NCBI RefSeq assembly: GCF_029227915.1
Contig: NC_079882.1
Coordinates: 32,790,001-32,854,000, forward strand
DNA from: Hydractinia symbiolongicarpus
Lineage: Eukaryota; Cnidaria; Hydrozoa; Anthoathecata; Hydractiniidae
DNA length: 64,000 nucleotides
Direction of reading: 5' to 3'
Below, piece after piece: positions 26,031-38,325 of the stretch (the first letter of the stretch is position 1; each line of letters opens with the position of its first letter). The notes beneath the pieces were generated by a model that ran no database searches, was not told where the DNA came from, and was given only the letters and a program-made list of their open reading frames with translations. The position numbers and the translations under genes are program-made.

Positions 26031-27620
26031 CCAGAACGATTTTTTAAATTATTTTTTCACCACTAAAACGCATAAGACTTGTAGGTTTTAAAATTGTTTT
26101 CATTTTTGATGAGACGCTGAATAAAAGAAGTTTAATCGCCGGCAAACGAAAACCCGAGATTTCCCGTAAATCCCGGCTTGGCCCGTATAGTCAAAAGTAT
26201 ACAAAGAAAGTACCCAGGGAGTAAACTCATTTCCCGAACGATTTTTTAAATTATATTTTCACCATTAAAACGCATGAGACTTGTAGGTTTTAAAATTGTT
26301 TTCATTTTTGATGAGACGCTGAATAAAAGAAGTTTAATCGCCGGCAAACGAAAACCCGAGATTTCCCGTAAATCCCGGCTTGGCCCGTATAGTCAAAAGT
26401 ATACAAAGAAAGTACCCAGGGAGTAAAATCATTTCCCGAACGATTTTTTAAATTATATTTTCACCATTAAAACGCATGAAACTTGTAGTTTTCAAAAATG
26501 TTTTCATTTTTGATGAGACGCTGAATAAAAGAAGTTTAATCGCCGGCAAACGAAAACCCGCGATTTCCCGTAAATCCCGGGCTTGGCACGTATAGTCGAA
26601 TGTAGACAAAGAAAGTACCCTGTGAGTAAACCCATTTCCAAAACGATTTTTTAAATTATTTTTTGACCACTAAAGCCCATGAGACTTGTAGTTTTTAAAA
26701 ATGTTTTCATTTTTGATGAGACGCTGAATAAAAAAAGTTTAATCGCCGGCAAACGAAAACCCGCGATTTCCCGTAAATCCCGGCTTGGCCCGTATAGTCA
26801 AAAGTATACAAAGAAAGTACCCAGGGAGTAAACTCATTTCCCGAACGATTTTTTAAATTATTTTTTCACCACTAAAACGCATAAGACTTGTAGGTTTTAA
26901 AATTGTTTTCATTTTTGATGAGACGCTGAATAAAAGAAGTTTAATCGCCGGCAAACGAAAACCCGAGATTTCCTGTAAATCCCGGCTTGGCCCGTATAGT
27001 CAAAAGTATACAAAGAAAGTACCCAGGGAGTAAACTCATTTCCCGAACGATTTTTTAAATTATATTTTCACCATTAAAACGCATTAGACTTGTAGTTTTC
27101 AAAAATGTTTTCATTTTTGATGAGACGCTGAATAAAAGAAGTTTAATCGCCGGCAAACAAAAACCCGCGATTTCCCGTAAATCCCGGGCTTGGCACGTAT
27201 AGTCGAATGTAGACAAAGAAAGTACCCTGTGAGTAAACCCATTTCCAAAACGATTTTTTAAATTATTTTTTCACCACTAAAGCCCATGAGACTTGTAGTT
27301 TTTAAAAATGTTTTCATTTTTGATGAGACGCTGAATAAAAGAAGTTTAATCGCCGGCAAACGAAAACCCGCGATTTCCCGTAAATCCCGGCTTGGCCCGT
27401 ATAGTCAAAAGTATACAAAGAAAGAACCCAGGGAGTAAACTCATTTCGCGAACGATTTTTTAAATTATTTTTTCACCACTAAAACGCATGAGACTTGTAG
27501 TTTTCAAAATTGTTTTCATTTTTGATGAGACGCTGAATAAAAGCAGTTTAATCGCCGGCAAACGAAAATCCGCGATTTCCCGTAAATCCCGGACTCGGCC
27601 CGTATAGTCAAAAGTATACA
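26031..27620 (+). repeat. Partial third copy, offset 1,822 bp (9 monomers)
   Basis: This stretch matches about 24.2-25.8 kb at an offset of 1,822 bp (GATAAGACG at 24084 and 25906). The same 9-monomer spacing is present inside each large unit (19831 and 21653). It ends near 27.62 kb, where ACCCTGTGAG replaces the ACCCAGGGAG expected from the source. This looks like out-of-register exchange within the 21-monomer unit. Confidence 0.75.
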
Positions 27621-29309
27621 AAGAAAGTACCCTGTGAGTAAACTCATTTCCAGAACGATTTTTTAAATTATTTTTTCACCACTAAAACGCATAAGACTTG
27701 TAGGTTTTAAAAATGTTTTCATTTTTGATGAGACGCTGAATAAAAGAAGTTTAATCGCCGGCAAACGAAAACCCGCGATTTCCCGTAAATCCCGGCTTGG
27801 CCCGTATAGTCAAAAGTATACAAAGAAAGTACCCAGGGAGTAAACTCATTTCCCGAACGATTTTTTAAATTATTTTTTCACCACTAAAACGCATGAGACT
27901 TGTAGTTTTCAAAAATGTTTTCATTTTTGATGAGACGCTGAATAAAAGAAGTTTAATCGCCGGCAAACGAAAACCCGCGATTTCCCGTAAATCCCGGGCT
28001 TGGCACGTATAGTCCAATGTATACAAAGAAAGTACCCAGGGAGTAAACTCATTTCCCGAACGATTTTTTAAATTTTTTTTTCACCACTAAAACGCATAAG
28101 ACTTGTAGGTTTTAAAAATGTTTTCATTTTTGATGAGACGCTGAATAAAAGAAGTTTAATCGCCGGCAAACGAAAACCCGAGATTTCCCGTAAATCCCGG
28201 CTTGGCCCGTATAGTCAAAAGTATACAAAGAAAGTACCCAGGGAGTAAACTCATTTCCCGAACGATTTTTTAAATTATATTTTCACCACTAAAACGCATG
28301 AGACTTGTAGTTTTCAAAGATGTTTTCATTTTTGATGAGACGCTGAATAAAAGAAGTTTAATCGCCGGCAAACGAAAACCCGCGATTTCCCGTAAATCCC
28401 GGGCTTGGCACGTATAGTCGAATGTAGACAAAGAAAGTACCCTGTGAGTAAACCCATTTCCAAAACGATTTTTTAAATTATTTTTTCACCACTAAAGCCC
28501 ATGAGACTTGTAGTTTTTAAAAATGTTTTCATTTTTGATGAGACGCTGAATAAAAGAAGTTTAATCGCCGGCAAACGAAAACCCGCGATTTCCCGTAAAT
28601 CCCGGCTTGGCCCGTATAGTCAAAAGTATACAAAGAAAGTACCCAGGGAGTAAACTCATTTCCCGAACGATTTTTTAAATTATATTTTCACCACTAAAAC
28701 GCATGAGACTTGTAGTTGTCAAAGATGTTTTCATTTTTGATGAGACGCTTAATGAAAGAGGTTTAATCGCCGGCGAACGAAATCCGGCGTTTTCCCGTAA
28801 ATCCGGGGCTTGGCCCGTATAGTCGAATGTATACAAAGAAAGTACCCAGGGAGTAAACTCATTTCCCGAACGATTTTTTAAATTTTTTTTTCACCACTAA
28901 AACGCATGAGACTTGTAGTTTTCAAAAATGTTTTCATTTTTGATAAGACGCTTAATGAAAGAGGTTCAATCGCCGGAAAACGAAAACCCGCGATTTCCCG
29001 TAAATCCCGGGCTTGGCCCGTATATTCGAATGTATACAAAGAAAGTACCCTGTGAGTAAACTCATTTCCAGAACGATTTTTTAAATTATTTTTTCACCAC
29101 TAAAACGCATAAGACTTGTAGGTTTTAAAAATGTTTTCATTTTTGATGAGACGCTGAATAAAAGAAGTTTAATCGCCGGCAAACGAAAACCCGCGATTTC
29201 CCGTAAATCCCGGCTTGGCCCGTATAGTCAAAAGTATACAAAGAAAGTACCCAGGGAGTAAACTCATTTCCCGAACGATTTTTTAAATTATTTTTTCACC
29301 ACTAAAACG
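27621..29309 (+). repeat. Mixed monomers without clear block structure
   Basis: About eight forward monomers of the usual subtypes. Marks shared with the next block include TTTTCAAAGATG, seen at 28.3, 28.7, 29.7 and 32.6 kb. I could not identify a long duplicate of this stretch by eye. Nothing other than satellite is present. Confidence 0.7.
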
Positions 29310-32300
29310 CATGAGACTTGTAGTTTTCAAAAATGTTTTCATTTTTGATGAGACGCTGAATAAAAGAAGTTTAATCGCCGGCAAACGAAAACCCGCGATT
29401 TCCCGTAAATCCTGGGCTTGGCCCGTAAGTCGAATGTATACAAAGAAAGTATCCTGTAAGTAAACTCATTTCCAGAACGATTTTTTAAATTATTTTTTCA
29501 CCACTAAAACGCATAAGACTTGTAGGTTTTAAAAATGTTTTCATTTTTGATGAGACGCTGAATAAAAGAAGTTTAATCGCCGGCAAACGAAAACCCGAGA
29601 TTTCCCGTAAATCCCGGCTTGGCCCGTATAGTCAAAAGTATACAAAGAAAGTACCCAGGGAGTAAACTCATTTCCCGAACGATTTTTTAAATTATATTTT
29701 CACCACTAAAACGCATGAGACTTGTAGTTTTCAAAGATGTTTTCATTTTTGATGAGACGCTGATAAAAGAAGTTTAATCGCCGTCAAACGAAATCCGGCG
29801 TTTTCCCGTAAATCCGGGGCTTGGCCTGTATAGTCGAATGTATACAAAGAAAGTACCCAGGGAGTAAACTCATTTCCCGAACGATTTTTTAAATTTTTTT
29901 TTCACCACTAAAACGCATGAGACTTGTAGTTTTCAAAAATGTTTTCATTTTTGATGAGACGCTGAATAAAAGAAGTTTAATCGCCGGCAAACGAAAACCC
30001 GCGATTTCCCGTAAATCCCGGGCTTGGCACGTATAGTCGAATGTATACAAAGAAAGTACCCTGTGAGTAAACCCATTTCCAGAACGATTTTTTAAATTAT
30101 TTTTTCACCACTAAAGCCCATGAGACTTGTAGTTTTTAAAAATGTTTTCATTTTTGATGAGACGCTGAATAAAAGAAGTTTAATCGCCGGGAAACGAAAA
30201 CCCGCGATTTCCCGTAAATCCCGGCTTGGCCCGTATAGTCAAAAGTATACAAAGAAAGTACCCAGGGAGTAAACTCATTTCCCGAACGATTTTTTAAATT
30301 ATTTTTTCACCACTAAAACGCATGAGACTTGTAGTTGTCAAAAATGTTTTCATTTTTGATGAGACGCTGAATAAAAGCAGTTTAATCGCCGGCAAACGAA
30401 AATCCGCGATTTCCCGTAAATCCCGGACTCGGCCCGTATAGTCAAAAGTATACAAAGAAAGTACCCTAGGAGTAAACTCGTTTCCCAAACGATTTTTTAA
30501 ATTATTTTTTCACCACTAAAACGCATGAGACTTGTAGTTGTCAAAAATGTTTTCATTTTTGATGAGACGCTTAATGAAAGAGGTTTAATCGCCGGAAAAC
30601 GAAAACCCGCGATTTCCCGTAAATCCCGGGCTTGGCCCGTATAGTTGAATGTATACAAAGAAAGTACCCTGTGAGTAAACTCATTTCCAGAACGATTTTT
30701 TAAATTATTTTTTCACCACTAAAACGCATAAGACTTGTAGTTTTTAAAAATGTTTTCATTTTTGATGAGACGCTGAATAAAAGAAGTTTAATCGCCGGCA
30801 AACGAAAACCCGCGATCTTCCGTAAATCCCGGCTTGGCCCGTATAGTCAAAAGTATACAAAGAAAGTACCCAGGGAGTAAACTCATTTCCCGAACGATTT
30901 TTTAAATTATTTTTTCACCACTAAAACGCATGAGACTTGTAGTTTTCAAAAATGTTTTCATTTTTGATGAGACGCTGAATAAAAGCAGTTTAATCGCCGG
31001 CAAACGAAAACCTGCGATTTCCCTAAATCCCGGACTCGGCCCGTATAGTCAAAAGTATACAAAGAAAGTACCCAGGGAGTAAACTCATTTCCAGATCGAT
31101 TTTTTATATTATTTTTTCACCACTAAAACGCATGAGACTTGTAGTTTTCAAAAATGTTTTCATTTTTGATGAGACGCTGAATAAAAGAAGTTTAATCGCC
31201 GGCAAACGAAAACTCGCGATTTCCCGTAAATCCCGGCTTGGCCCGTATAGTGAAAAGTATACAAAGAAAGTACCCAGGGAGTAAACTCATTTCCCGAACG
31301 ATTTTTTAAATTATTTTTTCACCACTAAAACGCATGAGACTTGTAGTTTTCAAAAATGTTTTCATTTCTGATGAGACGCTGAATAAAAGAAGTTTAATCG
31401 CCGGCAAACGAAAACCCGCGATTTCCCGTAAATCCCGGGCTTGGCACGTATAGTCGAATGTATACAAAGAAAGTACCCTGTGAGTAAACCCATTTCCAGA
31501 ACGATTTTTTAAATTATTTTTTCACCACTAAAGCCCATGAGACTTGTAGTTTTTAAAAATGTTTTCAATTTTGATGAGACGCTGAATAAAAGAAGTTTAA
31601 TCGCCGGCAAACGAAAACCCGCGATTTCCCGTAAATCCCGGCTTGTTCCGTATAGTCAAAAGTATACAAAGAAAGTACCCAGGGAGTAAACTCATTTCGC
31701 GAACGATTTTTTAAATTATTTTTTCACCACTAAAACGCATGAGACTTGTAGTTTTCGAAAATATTTTCATTTTTGATGAGACGCTGAATAAAAGCAGTTT
31801 AATCGCCGGCAAACGAAAACCTGCGATTTCCCTAAATCCCGGACTCGGTCCGTATAGTCAAAAGTATACAAAGGAAGTACCCAGGGAGTAAACTCATTTC
31901 CAGATCGATTTTTTAAATTATTTTTTCACCACTAAAACGCATAAGACTTGTAGTTTTTAAAAATGTTTTCATTTTTGATGAGACGCTGAATAAAAGAAAT
32001 TTAATCGCCGGCAAACGAAAACCCGCGATTTCCCGTAAATCCCGGCTTGGCCCGTATAGTCAAAAGTATACAAAGAAAGTACCCAGGGAGTAAACTCATT
32101 TCCCGAACGATTTTTTAAATTATTTTTTCACCACTAAAACGCATGAGACTTGTAGTTTTCAAAAATGTTTTCATTTTTGATGAGACGCTGAATAAAAGAA
32201 GTTTAATCGCCGGCAAACGAAAACCCGCGATTTCCCGTAAATCCCGGGCTTGGCCCGTAAGTCGAATGTATACAAAGAAAGTACCCTGTGAGTAAACTCA

Positions 32301-35075
32301 TTTCCAGAACGATTTTTTAAATTATTTTTTCACCACTAAAACGCATAAGACTTGTAGGTTTTAAAAATGTTTTCATTTTTGATGAGACGCTGAATAAAAG
32401 AAGTTTAATCGCCGGCAAACGAAAACCCGAGATTTCCCGTAAATCCCGGCTTGGCCCGTATAGTCAAAAGTATACAAGTAAAGTACCCAGGGAGTAAACT
32501 CATTTCCCGAACGATTTTTTAAATTATATTTTCACCACTAAAACGCATGAGACTTGTAGTTTTCAAAGATGTTTTCATTTTTGATGAGACGCTGATAAAA
32601 GAAGTTTAATCGCCGGCAAACGAAATCCGGCGTTTTCCCGTAAATCCGGGGCTTGGCCTGTATAGTCGAATGTATACAAAGAAAGTACCCAGGGAGTAAA
32701 CTCATTTCCCGAACGATTTTTTAAAATTTTTTTTCACCACTAAAACGCATGAGACTTGTAGTTTTCAAAAATGTTTTCATTTTTGATGAGACGCTGAATA
32801 AAAGAAGTTTAATCGCCGGCAAACGAAAACCCGCGATTTCCCGTAAATCCGGGGCTTGGCACGTATAGTCGAATGTATACAAAGAAAGTACCCTGTGAGT
32901 AAACCCATTTCCAGAACGATTTTTTAAATTATTTTTTCACCACTAAAGCCCATGAGACTTGTAGTTTTTAAAAATGTTTTCATTTTTGATGAGACGCTGA
33001 ATAAAAGAAGTTTAATCGCCGGCAAACGAAAACCCGCGATTTCCCGTAAATCCCGGCTTGGCCCGTATAGTCAAAAGTATACAAAGAAAGTACCCAGGGA
33101 GTAAACTCATTTCGCGAACGTTTTTTTAAATTATTTTTTCACCACTAAAACGCATGAGACTTGTAGTTTTCAAAAATGTTTTCATTTTTGATGAGACGCT
33201 GAATAAAAGAAGTTTAATCGCCGGGAAACGAAAACCCGCGATTTCCCGTAAATCCCGGCTTGGCCCGTATAGTCAAAAGTATACAAAGAAAGTACCCAGG
33301 GAGTAAACTCATTTCCCGAACGATTTTTTAAATTATTTTTTCACCACTAAAACGCATGAGACTTGTAGTTGTCAAAAATGTTTTCATTTTTGATGAGACG
33401 CTGAATAAAAGCAGTTTAATCGCCGGCAAACGAAAATCTGCGATTTCCCGTAAATCCCGGACTCGGCCCGTATAGTCAAAAGTATACAAAGAAAGTACCC
33501 AAAGAGTAAACTCGTTTCCCAAACGATTTTTTAAATTATTTTTTCACCACTAAAACGCATGAGACTTGTAGTTGTCAAAAATGTTTTCATTTTTGATGAG
33601 ACGCTTAATGAAAGAGGTTTAATCGCCGGAAAACGAAAACCCGCCATTTCCCGTAAATCCCGGGCTTGGCCCGTATAGTTGAATGTATACAAAGAAAGTA
33701 CCCTGTGAGTAAACTCATTTCCAGAACGATTTTTTAAATTATTTTTTCACTACTAAAACGCATAAGACTTGTAGTTTTTAAAAATGTTTTCATTTTTGAT
33801 GAGACGCTGAATAAAAGAAGTTTAATCGCCGGCAAACGAAAACCCGCGATCTTCCGTAAATCCCGGCTTGGCCCGTATAGTCAAAAGTATACAAAGAAAG
33901 TACCCAGGGAGTAAACTCATTTCCCGAACGATTTTTTAAATTATTTTTTCACCACTAAAACGCATGAGACTTGTAGTTTTCAAAAATGTTTTCATTTTTG
34001 ATGAGACGCTGAATAAAAGCAGTTTAATCGCCGGCAAACGAAAACCTGCGATTTCCCTAAATCCCGGACTCGGCCCGTATAGTCAAAAGTATACAAAGAA
34101 AGTACCCAGGGAGTAAACTCATTTCCAGATCGATTTTTTAAATTATTTTTTCACCACTAAAACGCATGAGACTTGTAGTTTTCAAAAATGTTTTCATTTT
34201 TGATGAGACGCTGAATAAAAGAAGTTTAATCGCCGGCAAACGAAAACTCGCTATTTCCCGTAAATCCCGGCTTGGCCCGTATAGTCAAAAGTATACAAAG
34301 AAAGTACCCAGGGAGTAAACTCATTTCCCGAACGATTTTTTAAATTATTTTTTCACCACTAAAACGCATGAGACTTGTAGTTTTCAAAAATGTTTTCATT
34401 TCTGATGAGACGCTGAATAAAAGAAGTTTAATCGCCGGCAAACGAAAAGCCGCGATTTCCCGTAAATCCCGGGCTTGGCACGTATAGTCGAATGTATACA
34501 AAGAAAGTACCCTGTGAGTAAACCCATTTCCAGAACGATTTTTTAAATTATTTTTTCACCACTAAAGCCCATGAGACTTGTAGTTTTTAAAAATGTTTTC
34601 AATTTTGATGAGACGCTGAATAAAAGAAGTTTAATCGCCGGCAAACGAAAACCCGCGATTTCCCGTAAATCCCGGCTTGTTCCGTATAGTCAAAAGTATA
34701 CAAAGAAAGTACCCAGGGAGTAAACTCATTTCGCGAACGATTTTTTAAATTATTTTTTCACCACTAAAACGCATGAGACTTGTAGTTTTCGAAAATATTT
34801 TCATTTTTGATGAGACGCTGAATAAAAGCAGTTTAATCGCCGACAAACGAAAACCTGCGATTTCCCTAAATCCCGGACTCGGCCCGTATAGTCAAAAGTA
34901 TACAAAGGAAGTACCCAGGGAGTAAACTCATTTCCAGATCGATTTTTTAAATTATTTTTTCACCACTAAAACGCATAAGACTTGTAGTTTTTAAAAATGT
35001 TTTCATTTTTGATGAGACGCTGAATAAAATAAGTTTAATCGCCGGCAAACGAAAACCCGCGATTTCCCGTAAATC
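29310..35075 (+). repeat. ~2.9-kb segmental duplication with a one-monomer insertion
   Basis: Marks early in the block recur at an offset of 2,832 bp (GCCCGTAAGT at 29421 and 32253; GCTGATAAAA at 29759 and 32591). Later marks recur at 3,034 bp (CCGGGAAACG at 30187 and 33221; CGCGATCTTC at 30811 and 33845; GTTTTCGAAA at 31751 and 34785). The 202-bp change in offset means the second copy holds one extra monomer near 33.0-33.2 kb. Units are therefore about 14 and 15 monomers. Similarity fades at about 35.07 kb. Confidence 0.82.
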
Positions 35076-35891
35076 CCGGGCTTGGCCCGTATAGTCAAAA
35101 GTATACAAAGAAAGTACCCAGGGAGTAAACTCTTTTCCCGAACGATTGTTTAAATTACTTTTTCACGTCTAAAACGCATGAGACTTGTGTTTTTTAAAAT
35201 GTTTTCATTTTTGATGAGACGCTGAATAAAAGAAGTTTAATCGCCGGCAAACGAAAACCCGCGATTTCCCGTAAATCCCGGGCTTGGCCCGTATAGTCAA
35301 AAGTATACAAAAAAAGTACCCAGGGAGTAAACTCATTTCCCGAACGATTTTTTATATTATTTCTTTACCACTAAACGCATGAGACTTGTAGTTTTCAAAA
35401 ATATTTTCATATTTGATGGGACGCTGAATAAAAGAAGTTTAATCGCCGGCAAACGAAAATCCGCGGTTTCCCGTAAATCCCGGACTCGGCCCGTATAGTC
35501 AAAAGTATACAAAGAAAGTACCCAGGGAGTAAACTCATTTCCCGAACGATTTTTTAAATTATTTTTTCGCAACTAAAACGCATGAGACTTGTAGTTTTCA
35601 AAAATGTTTTCATTTTTGATGAGACGCTGAATAAAAGCAGTTTAATCGCCGGCAAACGAAAACCCGCAATTTCCCGTAAATCCCGGGCTTGGCCCGTATA
35701 GTCAAAAGTTTACAAAGAAAGTACCCAGGGAGTAAACTCATTTCCCGAACGATTTTTTATATTATTTTTTTACCACTAAACGCATGAGACTTGTAGTTTT
35801 CAAAAATATTTTCATATTTCATGGGACGCTGAATAAAAGAAGTTTAATCGCCGGCAAACGAAAATCCGCCATTTCCCGTAAATCCCGGTCT
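35076..35891 (+). repeat. Divergent monomers at a block boundary
   Basis: These four monomers carry an unusual density of private changes: TTTCACGTCT, CTTGTGTTTTTT, TTTATATTATTTC, CACTAAACGC with one A missing, CATATTTGATGGG and CATATTTCATGGG. They sit between two recently amplified blocks and look like older, less homogenised copies. The CATATTTCATGGG monomer recurs 3,850 bp downstream (35811 and 39661) and, inverted, near 56.45 and 56.66 kb. Confidence 0.75.
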
Positions 35892-38325
35892 CGGCCCGTA
35901 TAGTCAAAAGTATACAAAGAAAGTACCCAGGGAGTAAACTCATTTCCCGAACGATTTTTTAAATTACTTTTTCACCACTAAAACGCATGAGACTTGTAGT
36001 TTTTAAAAATGTTTTCATTTTTGATAAGACGCTGAATAAAAGAAGTTTAATCGCCGGCAAACGAAAACCTGCGATTTCCCGTAAATCCTGGACTCGGCCC
36101 GTATGGTCAAAAGTATACAAAGAAAGTACCCAGGGAGTAAACTCATTTCCAGAACGATTTTTTAAATTATTTTTTCACCACTAAAACGCATAAGACTTGT
36201 AGTTTTTAAAAATGTTTTCATTTTTGATGAGACGCTGAATAAAAGAAGTTTAATCGCCGGCAAACGAAAACCTGCGATTTTCCGTAAATCCTGGACTCGG
36301 CCCGTATAGTCAAAAGTATACAAAGAAAGTACCCAGGGAGTAAACTCATTTCCAGAACGATTTTTTAAATTATTTTTTCACCACTAAAACGCATAAGACT
36401 TGTAGTTTTTAAAAATGTTTTCATTTTTGATGAGACGCTGAATAAAAGAAGTTTAATCGCCGGCAAACGAAAACCTGCGATTTCCCGTAAATCTTGGACT
36501 CGGCCCGTATAGTCAAAAGTATACAAAGAAAGTACCCAGGGAGTAAACTCATTTCCCAAACGATTTTTTAAATTATTATTTCACCACTAAAGCCCATGAG
36601 ACTTGTAGTTTTTAAAAATGTTTTCATTTTTGATGAGACGCTGAATAAAAGAAGTTTAATCGCCGGCAAACGAAAACCTGCGATTTCCCGTTAATCCCAG
36701 ACTCGGCCCGTATAGTCAAAAGCATAGAAAGAAAGTACCCAGGGAGTAAACTCATTTCCCAAACGATTTTTTAAATTATTTTTTCACCACTAAAACGCAT
36801 GAGACTTGTAGTTTTCAAGAATGTTTTCATATTTGATGAGACGCTGAATAAAAGCAGTTTAATCGCCAGGAAACAAAAACCCGCGATTTCCCGTAAATCC
36901 CGGGCTTGGCACGTATAGTCGAATGTATACAAAGAAAGTACCCTGTGAGTAAACTCATTTCCAGAACGATTTTTTAAATTATTTTTTCACCACTAAAACG
37001 CATAAGACTTGTAGTTTTTAAAAATGTTTTCATTTTTGATGAGACGCCGAATAAAAGAAGTTTAATCGCCGGCAAACGAAATCCCGCGATTTCCCGTAAA
37101 TCCCGGCTTGGCCCGTATAGTCAAAAGTATACAAAGAAAGTACCCAGGGAGTAAACTCATTTCCCGAACGATTTTTTAAATTACTTTTTCACCACTAAAA
37201 CGCATGAGACTTGTAGTTTTTAAAAATGTTTTCATTTTTGATAAGACGCTGAATAAAAGAAGTTTAATCGCCGGCAAACGAAAACCTGCGATTTCCCGTA
37301 AATCCTGGACTCGGCCCGTATGGTCAAAAGTATACAAAGAAAGTACCCAGGGAGTAAACTCATTTCCAGAACGATTTTTTAAATTATTTTTTCACCACTA
37401 AAACGCATAAGACTTGTAGTTTTTAAAAATGTTTTCATTTTTGATGAGACGCTGAATAAAAGAAGTTTAATCGCCGGCAAACGAAAACCTGCGATTTTCC
37501 GTAAATCCTGGACTCGGCCCGTATAGTCAAAAGTATACAAAGAAAGTACCCAGGGAGTAAACTCATTTCCAGAACGATTTTTTAAATTATTTTTTCACCA
37601 CTAAAACGCATAAGACTTGTAGTTTTTAAAAATGTTTTCATTTTTGATGAGACGCTGAATAAAAGAAGTTTAATCGCCGGCAAACGAAAACCTGCGATTT
37701 CCCGTAAATCTTGGACTCGGCCCGTATAGTCAAAAGTATACAAAGAAAGTACCCAGGGAGTAAACTCATTTCCCAAACGATTTTTTAAATTATTATTTCA
37801 CCACTAAAGCCCATGAGACTTGTAGTTTTTAAAAATGTTTTCATTTTTGATGAGACGCTGAATAAAAGAAGTTTAATCGCCGGCAAACGAAAACCTGCGA
37901 TTTCCCGTTAATCCTAGACTCGGCCCGTATAGTCAAAAGCATAGAAAGAAAGTACCCAGGGAGTAAACTCATTTCCCAAACGATTTTTTAAATTATTTTT
38001 TCACCACTAAAACGCATGAGACTTGTAGTTTTCAAGAATGTTTTCATATTTGATGAGACGCTGAATAAAAGCAGTTTAATCGCCAGGAAACAAAAACCCG
38101 CGATTTCCCGTAAATCCCGGGCTTGGCACGTATAGTCGAATGTATACAAAGAAAGTACCCTGTGAGTAAACTCATTTCCAGAACGATTTTTTAAATTATT
38201 TTTTCACCACTAAAACGCATAAGACTTGTAGTTTTTAAAAATGTTTTCATTTTTGATGAGACGCCGAATAAAAGAAGTTTAATCGCCGGCAAACGAAATC
38301 CCGCGATTTCCCGTAAATCCCGGCT
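35892..38325 (+). repeat. Tandem pair of 1,217-bp (6-monomer) units
   Basis: Bases about 35892-37108 and 37109-38325 are successive copies. Marks are GTATGGTCAAAAG, CCTGCGATTTTCC, CTTGGACTCGG, TTATTATTTCACC before CCCATGAG, GCATAGAAAG, GCCAGGAAAC (about 36866 and 38083) and GACGCCGAATAAAAG (about 37042 and 38259). Very few base differences are seen, one being CCCAGACT against CCTAGACT. The unit reappears in part at 40.0-40.7 kb with a monomer missing, and inverted at 58.1-59.15 kb. Confidence 0.85.
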
